NCBI GenBank assembly: GCA_023475265.1
Contig: JAMCWE010000249.1
Coordinates: 1-38,802, forward strand
DNA length: 38,802 nt
Origin: Bacteroidota bacterium
GTDB lineage: Bacteria > Bacteroidota > Ignavibacteria > Ignavibacteriales > Ignavibacteriaceae
Reading direction: 5' to 3'
Positions 1-8,621 of the stretch are shown one piece after another. Every line of letters begins with the position of its first letter. The first letter of the stretch is position 1. The notes below the pieces were generated by a model that did not search any database, had not been told where the DNA came from, and saw only the letters and a program-made list of their open reading frames with translations. The position numbers and the translations under genes were made by a program.

Positions 1-271
1 TATCGAAAGTTTTTTTAATGTTGTGCATTGTAAGTTCCTAGTTGTTGTAAGTGATTTTGCAACCATCTTTAAACAACTTTTAAGCCAACTTCTTTGCACA
101 ACTGTTTTTAGTTTCGAACAACGGGTTAGAATTATGAAATTTTAAAGCTTCTTATAGAAAATATTGCTAGCCTAACTTAGGACATTTAAGTACAATACAA
201 GAAATTTTTGGAATTCTTTGCGTATCTTTTAAATTATCATTACTTTTTGCACCTAAAATTTTCGATGTAAT
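1..271. other. Upstream non-coding region
   Basis: No convincing gene is visible here. The stretch is AT-rich. It contains an 8-bp inverted repeat (GTTGTGCA at 20-27 and TGCACAAC at 95-102) separated by 67 bases, which may be chance. It presumably holds the promoter of the operon that begins at 272. I could not place a clean Bacteroidota-type -33/-7 pair; the nearest is TTG at 218-220 followed after 20 bases by TACTTTTTG, one T too long for the consensus. Confidence 0.4.
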
Positions 272-970
272 TTGGACTTAAAAATAAAAGACATAGTTGA
301 TCTTCTTCATATTTCTGAAAAGACAGTTTATAGATGGATCAAAGAGAAGAAGATTCCGTGCTACAAAATAAACCATCAATATAGGTTTAACCGCTCTGAA
401 ATTAACGAGTGGATTTTAAGCAGCAAAATTGAGCTTAATGCAAATGTCTTATCACTTTCTTCACAATCAACTTCACCAATATTATCTTCTCTTTTAGATT
501 CAGGAGGTATTTATAAAAATATTTCCGGGAAGTCAGTAAAAGAAATTTTAAAAAATGCAATTAGTATTATTTCAACTCCCACGTCTATTCCGAAAGAAGA
601 AATATTAGCTGCACTTCTAAGCCGCGAGGAAATGATGACCACAGCAATCGGCAGAGGGATTGCAATTCCTCATCCAAGGAATCCAATTATTACTGAAGCT
701 GGCGATTCAAATGTTTCAATTTGCTATCTGGAAAACTTAACAGATTTTAATGCATTAGATGGACAGCTTGTTCACACTTTGTTTATAGTTTTATCTAACA
801 GCCCGAAAAAACATTTGGAAACACTTTCAAAAATTTCTTCTTTGTGCCAAATAGATGAATTTATTGAAATGTTAAAGCAAAAAGAATCGAAGGAAAATAT
901 ATTGAAATTTATTCAAGCAAAAGAGATTGAATGGCAAGGCTTACCAATAGGCAGAAAGATAGGAAATTAA
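272..970 (+). CDS. Excisionase-type HTH fused to PTS EIIA (PtsN-like) domain regulator
   Basis: This 232-residue protein joins two domains. Residues 1-50 form an excisionase/MerR-like helix-turn-helix (KTVYRWIKEKKIPCYKI, then YRFNRSEINEWI). Residues about 85-232 form a PTS EIIA domain of the fructose/PtsN type, with the motif AIGRGIAIPHPR holding the phospho-acceptor His134. The start is TTG at 272; an in-frame ATG is lacking and the nearest upstream ATG is followed at once by a stop. The gene ends 5 bases before the hydrogenase-like operon, so it is probably co-transcribed with it. It is probably a DNA-binding regulator whose activity depends on EIIA phosphorylation. This is inferred: neither the phosphodonor nor the target is visible here. 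Confidence 0.85.
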   Translation: MDLKIKDIVDLLHISEKTVYRWIKEKKIPCYKINHQYRFNRSEINEWILSSKIELNANVLSLSSQSTSPILSSLLDSGGIYKNISGKSVKEILKNAISIISTPTSIPKEEILAALLSREEMMTTAIGRGIAIPHPRNPIITEAGDSNVSICYLENLTDFNALDGQLVHTLFIVLSNSPKKHLETLSKISSLCQIDEFIEMLKQKESKENILKFIQAKEIEWQGLPIGRKIGN

Positions 971-975
971 TTTAA

Positions 976-2958
976 ATGGATTATTTTCTTTTAGGATGTT
1001 TGCTTTTCGTTATCGGCGGATTAGTTGCAATTTTTTTTAAAGGAAATGTTAAAGGAATTTCATTTTTACTTTTTGAAGTTGCTGCACAATTTTTAATTCT
1101 TCCTACGGCATTTAATGCATTGATTGGTGGAATCGGTACGGAAAAATTAATTTCTTTCTCTGAACCAATTGGAACCGCTGCTTTTAGATTAGATGCGTTA
1201 TCAGCATTTTTTGTAATCATCATTTCAGTTGGATCATTGCTGGCTGCCGTTTATTCGATTGGATATTTGAAACATTACGATGAAAAAAAATATTCATTTT
1301 CATCCTTTTATTTTTTCTTCGGTGTGCTGGCAGCTTCCATGCTGCTTGTCGTAGTTGTACAAAATGCAATTTTATTTTTGATTGTTTGGGAGTTGATGTC
1401 AGTTTCATCTTTCTTCCTGGTCGGTTTTGAAAATGAAAAAGAAGAAGTAAGAAAAGCGGGAATATATTATTTAATCTCGATGCAGATTGGCGCTTCATTT
1501 TTGATTGCAGCATTTGCATGGTTGAGCAGCTTAACCGGAAGCTACGATTTTAATACTTATAAAAATATTTTGGGCACGCAAGGAACAGTTTCTATAATTT
1601 TATTTTTACTTTTTTTTATTGGCTTTGGAACAAAAGCCGGTTTCGTCCCATTCCACACGTGGCTGCCGCGGGCCCATCCTGCAGCGCCATCCGGCGTTTC
1701 TGCAATTATGTCCGGAGTTATGATTAAGACAGGCATTTACGGAATTTTAAGAATTATTTTGTTATCCGGAATTCCAGAAAAAGGTCTAGCATTTAGTGTT
1801 TTCATAATTGCATTGATCACCGCCATAATCGGAATCTTAAATGCAATTTCACAAAAAGATATTAAAAAGCTTCTTGCATATTCCAGTATTGAAAATATCG
1901 GTATCATCGGTATGGGCATTGGGCTTGGAATGTTAGGGCTCGCTTACAATATTCCAATAATTGTTTTGTTTGGATTTTTTGGCGCGCTGCTTCATACTTT
2001 AAATCATTTCTTATTCAAAAGCATATTGTTTTATGGTGCAGGAATTGTGTATCAAAAAACGGGGACAAGAAACATGGAAAAGCTTGGCGGACTTATAAAA
2101 TATTTGCCAATAACTTCAATAATTTTTCTTGCAGCAGTAATGGCAATTAGCGGTCTGCCTTTGCTAAATGGATTTATTAGTGAATTTGCAATTTATCTTG
2201 GTATGGCAAATAGCCTTTCTTATAACAATGCTTCATTAAATATTTTGATGATCATCGGATTTTCCGGTTTAGCTTTAGTTGGTGCAATGGCATTGATTGG
2301 ATTTACAAAATTATTTGGAGTTACTTTCCTTGGAACTCAACGTGAAAAATTTGAATATCAGCCTAAAGAAGCAAATGCTCTTTTTCTAATACCAATGATA
2401 TTTAACTTAGTTTTTGTTTTTATTATCGGACTTTTTCCGGCAACAATTATTCAGATAATTTCAGGAGTAATTAATCAATTTACTCAAACAAATTCAACGA
2501 CTGAATTCAACGCAATTCTGACCGTATATTATTCTTTATCAAAAGGGTTGCTCTTATTTATTGCGATTTTTCTTTTCTTTTTTCTTATTAGATATTTCCT
2601 ATTGCGGAAAAGGGAAATTAAAAATTTCAAAACTTGGAACTGCGGCTACCAATTAGAAAGCAGCAGACTTCAATATACCGGAAGTTCCTATTCTCTTCCT
2701 TTCCTTGAATTGGTTGCAGCTTTTGTACCACAAAAAACGACTGTCGAAACGGGAAAAGAAATTTTCCCGGTAGAGGTAAAGTTAAAAACTTCACAGCATG
2801 ATTTTGTGGAAAGAATTTTTATCCAACCAATGCTCAAATATGTCCGTTCGTTTTTAAATTTATTTGCTTGGGTACAAAGTGGAAGAATGCAGCAATACAT
2901 TCTTTACGGATTAATTTTTCTTGTTTTGATTTTGATTTGGATAATAGGAGTAAGATAA
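976..2958 (+). CDS. hyfB: Hydrogenase-4 subunit B-like antiporter subunit (NuoL/MrpA type) of an Ehr complex
   Basis: This 660-residue polytopic membrane protein is of the NuoL/M/N-MrpA-HyfB family, which forms proton- or sodium-translocating modules of complex I and group 4 hydrogenases. Visible markers are a membrane glutamate in IVWELMSVSSFFLV, the lysine-bearing signature FGTKAGFVPFHTWLP followed by RAHPAAPSGVSAIMSG, and the quinone-oxidoreductase helix pattern LLAYSSIENIGIIGMG. The C-terminal part (WNCGYQLESSRLQYTGSSYS) is typical of HyfB and not of NuoM. Its length matches HyfB. The stop codon directly abuts the start of the next gene at 2959, indicating a single operon. Ion specificity cannot be read from the sequence. 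Confidence 0.9.
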   Translation: MDYFLLGCLLFVIGGLVAIFFKGNVKGISFLLFEVAAQFLILPTAFNALIGGIGTEKLISFSEPIGTAAFRLDALSAFFVIIISVGSLLAAVYSIGYLKHYDEKKYSFSSFYFFFGVLAASMLLVVVVQNAILFLIVWELMSVSSFFLVGFENEKEEVRKAGIYYLISMQIGASFLIAAFAWLSSLTGSYDFNTYKNILGTQGTVSIILFLLFFIGFGTKAGFVPFHTWLPRAHPAAPSGVSAIMSGVMIKTGIYGILRIILLSGIPEKGLAFSVFIIALITAIIGILNAISQKDIKKLLAYSSIENIGIIGMGIGLGMLGLAYNIPIIVLFGFFGALLHTLNHFLFKSILFYGAGIVYQKTGTRNMEKLGGLIKYLPITSIIFLAAVMAISGLPLLNGFISEFAIYLGMANSLSYNNASLNILMIIGFSGLALVGAMALIGFTKLFGVTFLGTQREKFEYQPKEANALFLIPMIFNLVFVFIIGLFPATIIQIISGVINQFTQTNSTTEFNAILTVYYSLSKGLLLFIAIFLFFFLIRYFLLRKREIKNFKTWNCGYQLESSRLQYTGSSYSLPFLELVAAFVPQKTTVETGKEIFPVEVKLKTSQHDFVERIFIQPMLKYVRSFLNLFAWVQSGRMQQYILYGLIFLVLILIWIIGVR

Positions 2959-3879
2959 ATGCTGATTCTATTTCAAATATTTATTTTATTTTTTGCACCT
3001 TTTTTATTCTTAGGATTAATTAATCGTATCAAGGCTATTTGGGCTGGTAGAAAAGGATCGCCAATTCTTCAACCGCTGTACGACTTTCTAAAACTTTTAA
3101 AGAAGGATGAAGTAATAAGCAAAACCACTTCATTAGTTTTTCGAATTGCACCTACATTCAATATCGCCGCAGTAATCTTTGCTTTTTTGCTGATTCCTAT
3201 TCCTTCATTTGGATCAACAATTAGCTTTAACGGTGATTTTATTTTATTTGCATACATCCTTGGCCTCTCAAAATTTTTAATGGTGCTTGCTGCACTCGAT
3301 ACCGGAAGCAGCTTTGAAGGAATGGGTGCAAGCAGAGAAGTTACTTTTTCATCAATTGTTGAACCCGCATTTTTTATATTGATTGGAACGCTTGCATTGT
3401 TAACCGGACAAACTTCATTTGTTTCAATCTTCTCATTATTAAATCCCAGCGCTGGTTATACTGAATTGATCGAAATACTTTTTTCTGTTGCGCTGTTCAT
3501 AATGATTTTAACTGAAGGTTCACGCGTCCCGGTTGATGATCCGAATACACATTTGGAATTAACAATGATTCATGAAGTTATGGTGCTTGATTATTCCGGG
3601 CCTGATCTGGGATTTATTTTATATTCGGCTGGCATGAAGATGGTTCTGCTTTCAACTCTGGCAGCAAATTTAATTATACCGGAAAATTTATCACCGGCTT
3701 TAGCAATTATTTTTCTAGTAGTAATAATTTCTGTTACTTCAATTTTAATTGGAATAATTGAATCGTTAATGGCGCGGGCTCGGATGTCGCATGTTCCGCA
3801 ATTTATATTTTTGATGACTGCACTTTCATTTATTGCTTTTGCTGTAGTTATTTTTTTCATAAGAGGAGGAATTAGATGA
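2959..3879 (+). CDS. hyfC: Hydrogenase-4 subunit C-like membrane anchor (NuoH family)
   Basis: This 306-residue NuoH/HyfC-family integral membrane protein has about eight hydrophobic segments. Family marks are GRKGSPILQPLYDFLKLLKK near the N-terminus, the acidic loop LDTGSSFEGMGASREV, and EGSRVPVDDPNTHLELTMIH with its conserved acidic residues. In complex I and group 4 hydrogenases this subunit joins the hydrophilic arm to the pumping subunits and conveys redox energy to them. The ATG follows the hyfB stop with no gap, and the end overlaps the next start by four bases (ATGA), so translation is probably coupled. Confidence 0.9.
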   Translation: MLILFQIFILFFAPFLFLGLINRIKAIWAGRKGSPILQPLYDFLKLLKKDEVISKTTSLVFRIAPTFNIAAVIFAFLLIPIPSFGSTISFNGDFILFAYILGLSKFLMVLAALDTGSSFEGMGASREVTFSSIVEPAFFILIGTLALLTGQTSFVSIFSLLNPSAGYTELIEILFSVALFIMILTEGSRVPVDDPNTHLELTMIHEVMVLDYSGPDLGFILYSAGMKMVLLSTLAANLIIPENLSPALAIIFLVVIISVTSILIGIIESLMARARMSHVPQFIFLMTALSFIAFAVVIFFIRGGIR

Positions 3880-4511
3880 GCAACATATTAATTATTCTTC
3901 TCGGCACAAGCATCCTTTATGTTTTTGCAGCAAGCAGAATAGAATCATACGTCAAAACTTTAGCATTTCAAGGATTGATTTTATTCCTTCTCGTCATTCT
4001 TGATCTTAAAGAAATTAACTGGCTGAACATTGCTTTTCTTGCGGTCGAAACTTTAGCAATCAAAGGATTCATCATTCCATTCTTTTTGCTTAGAGTAATC
4101 CGGAAAAACGAAATCGGTAGAGAAGTTGAACCGTACATTTCACAATTCTATTCAATGTTGATTGCTAGCGGAATTTTTATTCTTGGTTTTGTGGTTGCTT
4201 ATTGGTCAGCTAAAATTGGATCCGGAGTAAAGCCGCTTTACTTCGGCGTTTCAATTGTCTTAATCGTTGCAAGTTTGTTTTTAATTGTAAACAGGAAAAG
4301 AATTATAACTCATATTTTATGTTATATGATTCTTGAAAACGGAATATTCCTTTTATCGCTTTCGGTGGCAAATGAAATGCCGCTGCTGGTCAATCTTGGT
4401 GTGCTGCTTGATCTGTTCGTCGGTATTTATCTGTTTGTAATTTTCTTCAATAAGATTCAGGAAATGTTTGATGGAAACCATATTGATATTCTCACTGAGT
4501 TGAAGGACTAA
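3876..4511 (+). CDS. hyfE: Hydrogenase-4 subunit E-like membrane protein (NuoK-related)
   Basis: This 211-residue membrane protein has the HyfE pattern: several hydrophobic helices, a C-terminal NuoK-like half (CYMILENGIFLLSLSV, with the membrane glutamate) and a final acidic segment. Position between hyfC and hyfF supports the call, since this order recurs in group 4 hydrogenase and Ehr clusters. An AGAGGAGG-like Shine-Dalgarno sequence lies inside the end of hyfC, and the ATG overlaps the hyfC stop. It is probably a small antiporter-associated subunit of the membrane arm. Confidence 0.82.
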   Translation: MSNILIILLGTSILYVFAASRIESYVKTLAFQGLILFLLVILDLKEINWLNIAFLAVETLAIKGFIIPFFLLRVIRKNEIGREVEPYISQFYSMLIASGIFILGFVVAYWSAKIGSGVKPLYFGVSIVLIVASLFLIVNRKRIITHILCYMILENGIFLLSLSVANEMPLLVNLGVLLDLFVGIYLFVIFFNKIQEMFDGNHIDILTELKD

Positions 4512-4513
4512 CG

Positions 4514-5944
4514 ATGGTAAGCATTTTATTATTTCTGCCGGTAGTATTTGGAATAATTGTACTTCTTTCGAACAATAAAATTGTCACAAGAATTTCGCTG
4601 CTATTTATTCCAATAATTTATATTACCGTTTCGGTGCTGGAATGGTTTGGTATAAATTGGATAATTCTTCCAGGCTGGCTGAATATTTATTTTAATTTTG
4701 ATTCGATAGGAATTCTATTTCTAACTGTTCTATCGATAGTATTTTTGGCTTCAGCAATTTACAGCATCTTTTATTTTGATGAACATAATTATTCCGCACA
4801 ACAAGAAACTGTTTACACTTCAACAATATTTCTATTTGCCGCTGCAATGGCTGGAGTTCTGCTTTCGACACATTTAGCTTTAACCTGGGTTTTTATTGAA
4901 GCAACAACTTTAACAAGTGCGCTGCTGATTTATTTTGAAAAGAAAAAATCTTCGCTCGAAGCAGCATGGAAATATATTTACATTTGTTCGATAGGTATTA
5001 CTTTAGCATTTGTTGGAATAATAATTCTTTCGATAGGAAGCAGGTCGTTTAATTCTCTTTTCTTTTCAGATTTATATCTTCACGCTGCGGAAATAAATCC
5101 TTTCTGGCTTCAAATAAGTTTTGCATTTATTCTTGTCGGATTCGGAACAAAGATCGGGATTGCACCAATTCATGCTTGGCTGCCGGATGCCCATTCAGAA
5201 GCGCCGTCACCGGTTTCTGCAATGCTATCCGGTACACTTCTTAATACGGCATTTTTAGGACTTATCCGGGTGCAGGGAGTTATGGTTCATGCACACAAAG
5301 AATCATTCTCAAATTTTTTGCTTCTAATTACCGGCTTTCTTTCTTTGCTTATCAGCGCAGTATTTATGCTGCAGATAAAAAATTACAAACGAATGCTCGC
5401 TTATTCTTCCATAGAAAATATGGGAATTCTTTTCATTGGCATTGCACTTGGCAAGCCCGGAATTTTTGCGGCGATGATTTTACTTGTGGCTCATTCACTT
5501 TCAAAAACTTCTTTGTTCTTAACTTCCGGAAATATTCTTCATCTTTTCAAAAGCAAAAAAATAAATAATGTTCAAGGACTTTTGAAGAAAGATTCTATAA
5601 CAGGATGGATTTGGATAATTTCTTTGTTATCAATTTCCGGACTGCCGCCTTTCCCGGCATTCATAGCAAAGTTTTTAATTGTGAAAGCATTCTTCGCTGC
5701 CGGCTTAGCCTGGTTAGCCGTTCCATTTTTCATTTTGCTTGCGGTTATTGTTTATGGAATGGGAAGTGCTTTTTTCAAAATGTCATTTGGCGAAATTGAA
5801 ATTGAAGACAGAAATAAATTAAGATTGAATTACTCTGCTTATGCCGGGCAAATTATTTTACTTTTTTTGTTGCTAATTATTGGAACAAATATTCCGTACG
5901 CCGTATTAAATCTTTTAAAGAACGCAGCTGGCTTTTTATATTAG
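4514..5944 (+). CDS. hyfF: Hydrogenase-4 subunit F-like antiporter subunit (NuoM/N type)
   Basis: This 476-residue polytopic protein is the second antiporter-like subunit of the cluster. The key motifs are LTWVFIEATTLTSALLIYFE with its membrane glutamate, FGTKIGIAPIHAWLPDAHSE with the functional lysine, PSPVSAMLSG, and YSSIENMGILFIGIALG. It is shorter than HyfB and has no C-terminal extension, as expected for HyfF. Two such subunits imply more than one ion pathway per complex. The start lies two bases after the hyfE stop. Confidence 0.9.
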   Translation: MVSILLFLPVVFGIIVLLSNNKIVTRISLLFIPIIYITVSVLEWFGINWIILPGWLNIYFNFDSIGILFLTVLSIVFLASAIYSIFYFDEHNYSAQQETVYTSTIFLFAAAMAGVLLSTHLALTWVFIEATTLTSALLIYFEKKKSSLEAAWKYIYICSIGITLAFVGIIILSIGSRSFNSLFFSDLYLHAAEINPFWLQISFAFILVGFGTKIGIAPIHAWLPDAHSEAPSPVSAMLSGTLLNTAFLGLIRVQGVMVHAHKESFSNFLLLITGFLSLLISAVFMLQIKNYKRMLAYSSIENMGILFIGIALGKPGIFAAMILLVAHSLSKTSLFLTSGNILHLFKSKKINNVQGLLKKDSITGWIWIISLLSISGLPPFPAFIAKFLIVKAFFAAGLAWLAVPFFILLAVIVYGMGSAFFKMSFGEIEIEDRNKLRLNYSAYAGQIILLFLLLIIGTNIPYAVLNLLKNAAGFLY

Positions 5945-5957
5945 AAGGAGTTTGTAA

Positions 5958-7445
5958 TTGATTTGGACTGAAATAAAAAACCTTCAATCTGTTTCTCTTA
6001 AGGAAATTCCGAATTTGGAATTCCATAAGCTGAGGGAACAGATTGTTGAAATGATTTCAAAAGGATGCCGGTTAATTCAATTCTTTGGTGAAAAAATTAA
6101 TTCCGGCGTAATTCTTTATGTCGTTCTTGCGGATGACGAACAATCAAAACTCTTTATCGCATCATCAAATTTTAATGACGGTGATTCTTTCGATTCCATA
6201 ACTCCAGAATTCAAATCCTTCCATCTTTTTGAAAGAGAATTTTATGAGCAGTTTGGAATTAAGCCTCAAGGCCATCCATGGTTGAAGCCGGTTCGAAAAG
6301 GAATTGCCGGAATTTCTAAAGAAGAAATTCCATATGAATTTTTTAAAATGATCGGAGAAGAAGTTCACGAAGTTGGCGTCGGTCCAATTCATGCCGGAAT
6401 AATTGAACCTGGACATTTCAGGTTTTCTTGTCACGGCGAACAAATTCATCATCTTGAAATTGAACTTGGATTTCAACACCGAGGAATTGAAGAATTATTT
6501 ATTCGTAATAAAAATAATCCGGTTTATCTTTTAAAGCTTTCCGAATCAATTGCCGGTGATACGGTAGTCGGTCATGCCGGGACATTTGCCCGAGCTATTG
6601 AATCACTAAGTGAAAATAATATTTCCCGCCGGGCAATGGTAATAAGAACTATCGCTCTTGAACTCGAAAGGATCGGAATTCATCTTGGCGATCTTTCTGC
6701 ACTATCCGGAGATGTTGCTTATCTAACCGGTAATGCTGCATTTGGTGCGTTAAGAACAAAAGTAATAAATACAACTCTTGCAATTTGCGGCAGCCGATTC
6801 GGACACGGAATGATTGCTGTTGGCGGTGTGAATTATGATATTAGTTCTGAATTGAAAGAGAAAATTTTAGACACAATAAATAAGTTAGAAGAAGATGTTG
6901 AAATTGCTGCCGAGGTTTTATTTTCATCGGCATCTGTTCTTGCAAGGTTTGAAAAGACCGGAATAATTACAAATGAAATTGCTAAAGAAATTGGAATGGT
7001 TGGGCCGGCAGCGCGCGCTAGCGGTGTTGCAATTGATATTAGATCGGATCATCCATTCGGCGGTTTCTCACTGTTCCCGGTTCATAAATTAACTTTAAAA
7101 TCCGGCGATGTATTTGCACGAGCTTATATTCGTTATATCGAAATAACTCAATCAATTAAAATAATTAAAGAACAGCTGGAAACTTTTAGCGAAGGTGAAT
7201 TGAAAAAAACTTCTTCGGAATTAAAGCCTAATCATTTTGTAATTTCGTTGGCTGAAGGCTGGCGCGGAGAAATTTCTCATACAGCAATTACTGATGAAAA
7301 CGGACGACTTAGAAAATATAAAATAAAAGATCCGTCATTTAATAATTGGCTTGCTGTTGCTTTGTCGGTGAAGAATAATGGTGTATCTGATTTTCCGTTG
7401 TGCAATAAGAGCTTTAATCTTTCGTATAGCGGTTTCGATCTTTAA
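5958..7445 (+). CDS. hyfG: Hydrogenase-4 large-subunit-like protein (NuoC-NuoD fusion) lacking the NiFe ligands
   Basis: This 495-residue protein combines a NuoC-like N-terminal domain (to about residue 120, containing HLFEREFYEQFGI and GHPWLKPVRK) with a NuoD/NiFe large-subunit domain. The sites that hold nickel in hydrogenases are altered. The first CxxC site reads ESIAGDTVVGH (residues 196-206), with Ala199 and Thr202 replacing the cysteines. The C-terminal DPCxxC site reads DPSFNNW, with Ser460 and Asn463. The fold is retained but NiFe catalysis is not expected. This fits energy-converting hydrogenase-related (Ehr) complexes. The start is TTG at 5958, supported by AGAAGGAG eight bases upstream. 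The electron acceptor is unknown. Confidence 0.87.
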   Translation: MIWTEIKNLQSVSLKEIPNLEFHKLREQIVEMISKGCRLIQFFGEKINSGVILYVVLADDEQSKLFIASSNFNDGDSFDSITPEFKSFHLFEREFYEQFGIKPQGHPWLKPVRKGIAGISKEEIPYEFFKMIGEEVHEVGVGPIHAGIIEPGHFRFSCHGEQIHHLEIELGFQHRGIEELFIRNKNNPVYLLKLSESIAGDTVVGHAGTFARAIESLSENNISRRAMVIRTIALELERIGIHLGDLSALSGDVAYLTGNAAFGALRTKVINTTLAICGSRFGHGMIAVGGVNYDISSELKEKILDTINKLEEDVEIAAEVLFSSASVLARFEKTGIITNEIAKEIGMVGPAARASGVAIDIRSDHPFGGFSLFPVHKLTLKSGDVFARAYIRYIEITQSIKIIKEQLETFSEGELKKTSSELKPNHFVISLAEGWRGEISHTAITDENGRLRKYKIKDPSFNNWLAVALSVKNNGVSDFPLCNKSFNLSYSGFDL

Positions 7446-7462
7446 TAATTTTGGAATATGGA

Positions 7463-8221
7463 ATGTTAGATTTATTTAAATTAAGAATCAGACATGGGAA
7501 ACAGGCGATCCCAAACATTCGTAAAGCAGAAGTTCTTGAAACTTTTAAAGGGTTTCCAATTATTGATGAAAGCAAGTGTGCAGATAAATGCAAAGATTGT
7601 AAGGACGTTTGTCCTACCGAAGCGATTGAAGTTAATCCGTTAAGACTAGATTTAGGCAAATGTATTTTTTGCGGAGAATGTGAAAAAGTTTGTTCCAGCG
7701 GAGCGATTAAATTTACAAATCAATATCAGCTTGGAAGTACAAATCGTAATTCTTTAATAATTTCTTCCGGAAAAACATTTGAGCAATTTGAAGAAGAAGC
7801 GGTCGATGCAAAAAAAGAAATTCATAAATATTTTGGCAGGTCGTTGAAACTGCGTCAGGTTTCCGCAGGCGGATGCAACGGTTGTGAATTGGAATTAGCT
7901 GCAACGACAAATGTTAATTTCGATATGGGAAGATTTGGAATTGACTTCGTTGCTTCACCAAGACATGCTGATGGAATTGTTATTACCGGACCAATATCAG
8001 CTAACATGGCTCCCGCTTTGAAGGATGCATATGAAAGTATAAGCGATCCAAAGATTGTAATCGCTGTCGGCGTCTGTTCAATAAGCGGCGGGTTATTTGC
8101 AAACTCAAATCATGTTAATAGAAATTTCTTTGATGAAATTCCGGTTGATCTTTTTGTACCAGGCTGCCCGCCGCATCCGCTTACATTCATTCATGCGCTG
8201 CTTGATTATATAGGGAAATAA
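7463..8221 (+). CDS. hyfI: Ferredoxin-NuoB fusion: hydrogenase-4 small subunit-like (HyfH-HyfI fusion)
   Basis: This 252-residue protein has an N-terminal two-cluster ferredoxin domain (Cys39, 43, 46, 50 and Cys67, 70, 73, 77; pattern CxxCxxCxxxC in the second) and a NuoB/HyfI domain from about residue 125 with GGCNGCE (Cys138, Cys141), VGVC (Cys205) and PGCPPHP (Cys235). It can therefore carry three [4Fe-4S] clusters and pass electrons to the large subunit. In most group 4 complexes the ferredoxin-like subunit is a separate gene; here it is fused. I chose ATG 7463, with GGAA about six bases upstream, over an in-frame TTG at 7451 that has no ribosome site. This is the last gene of the operon. 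Confidence 0.86.
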   Translation: MLDLFKLRIRHGKQAIPNIRKAEVLETFKGFPIIDESKCADKCKDCKDVCPTEAIEVNPLRLDLGKCIFCGECEKVCSSGAIKFTNQYQLGSTNRNSLIISSGKTFEQFEEEAVDAKKEIHKYFGRSLKLRQVSAGGCNGCELELAATTNVNFDMGRFGIDFVASPRHADGIVITGPISANMAPALKDAYESISDPKIVIAVGVCSISGGLFANSNHVNRNFFDEIPVDLFVPGCPPHPLTFIHALLDYIGK

Positions 8222-8621
8222 TTTCTACTGACAAAAAATTAATAAAGCAGCAAATCAATTTTTTAGCATGACTTTGATTATTAAATTTTATCCTCTTCAA
8301 ATTTCAAGAGCTCTTAAAATACAGTTTTTGGATCAATACATTAATTAAAAACTTTCCCAAGTTTTTGATCAAAGGTTTGAAATTTTATTCCTATTCTAAT
8401 CCTTAGAAAAAAATTTTCATATTTGGGAAACCAAATGTAGAATTAAGATTAAAATTCAAATTTTTAGTTGCATTGATGGAAAAGTAAATCGATAAAAAAC
8501 AATTCTAATGGCACAATTTATGGTTTATATTCTTTTGTAAAATTGGCAGATTAAACAATTTATGATCAATTAATTTATTTCTCTTAAAAAAAGAGACAAA
8601 TTAAAGTGGAGACAAAATAAA
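8222..8621. other. 400-base intergenic region between the Ehr operon and the malic enzyme gene
   Basis: No gene is visible. Candidate regulatory marks are a CTCTT (8293-8297), AAGAG (8306-8310), CTCTT (8311-8315) series that can pair in two mutually exclusive ways, and a 10-bp palindrome TTTGATCAAA at 8364-8373. No clear T-rich intrinsic terminator follows the first operon. The length suggests that the promoter of the malic enzyme operon lies here. A ribosome site (GTGGAGAC) lies just before 8622. Confidence 0.35.

Noticed and set aside
20-102. GTTGTGCA and TGCACAAC inverted repeat at the window start
   Set aside because: Only eight bases with a 67-base spacer. Such pairs are expected by chance, and there is no supporting context.
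5958-7445. Reading the cluster as a true hydrogen-evolving group 4 NiFe hydrogenase
   Set aside because: The nickel-ligand cysteines are absent at both sites, and no hyp maturation genes are in the window.
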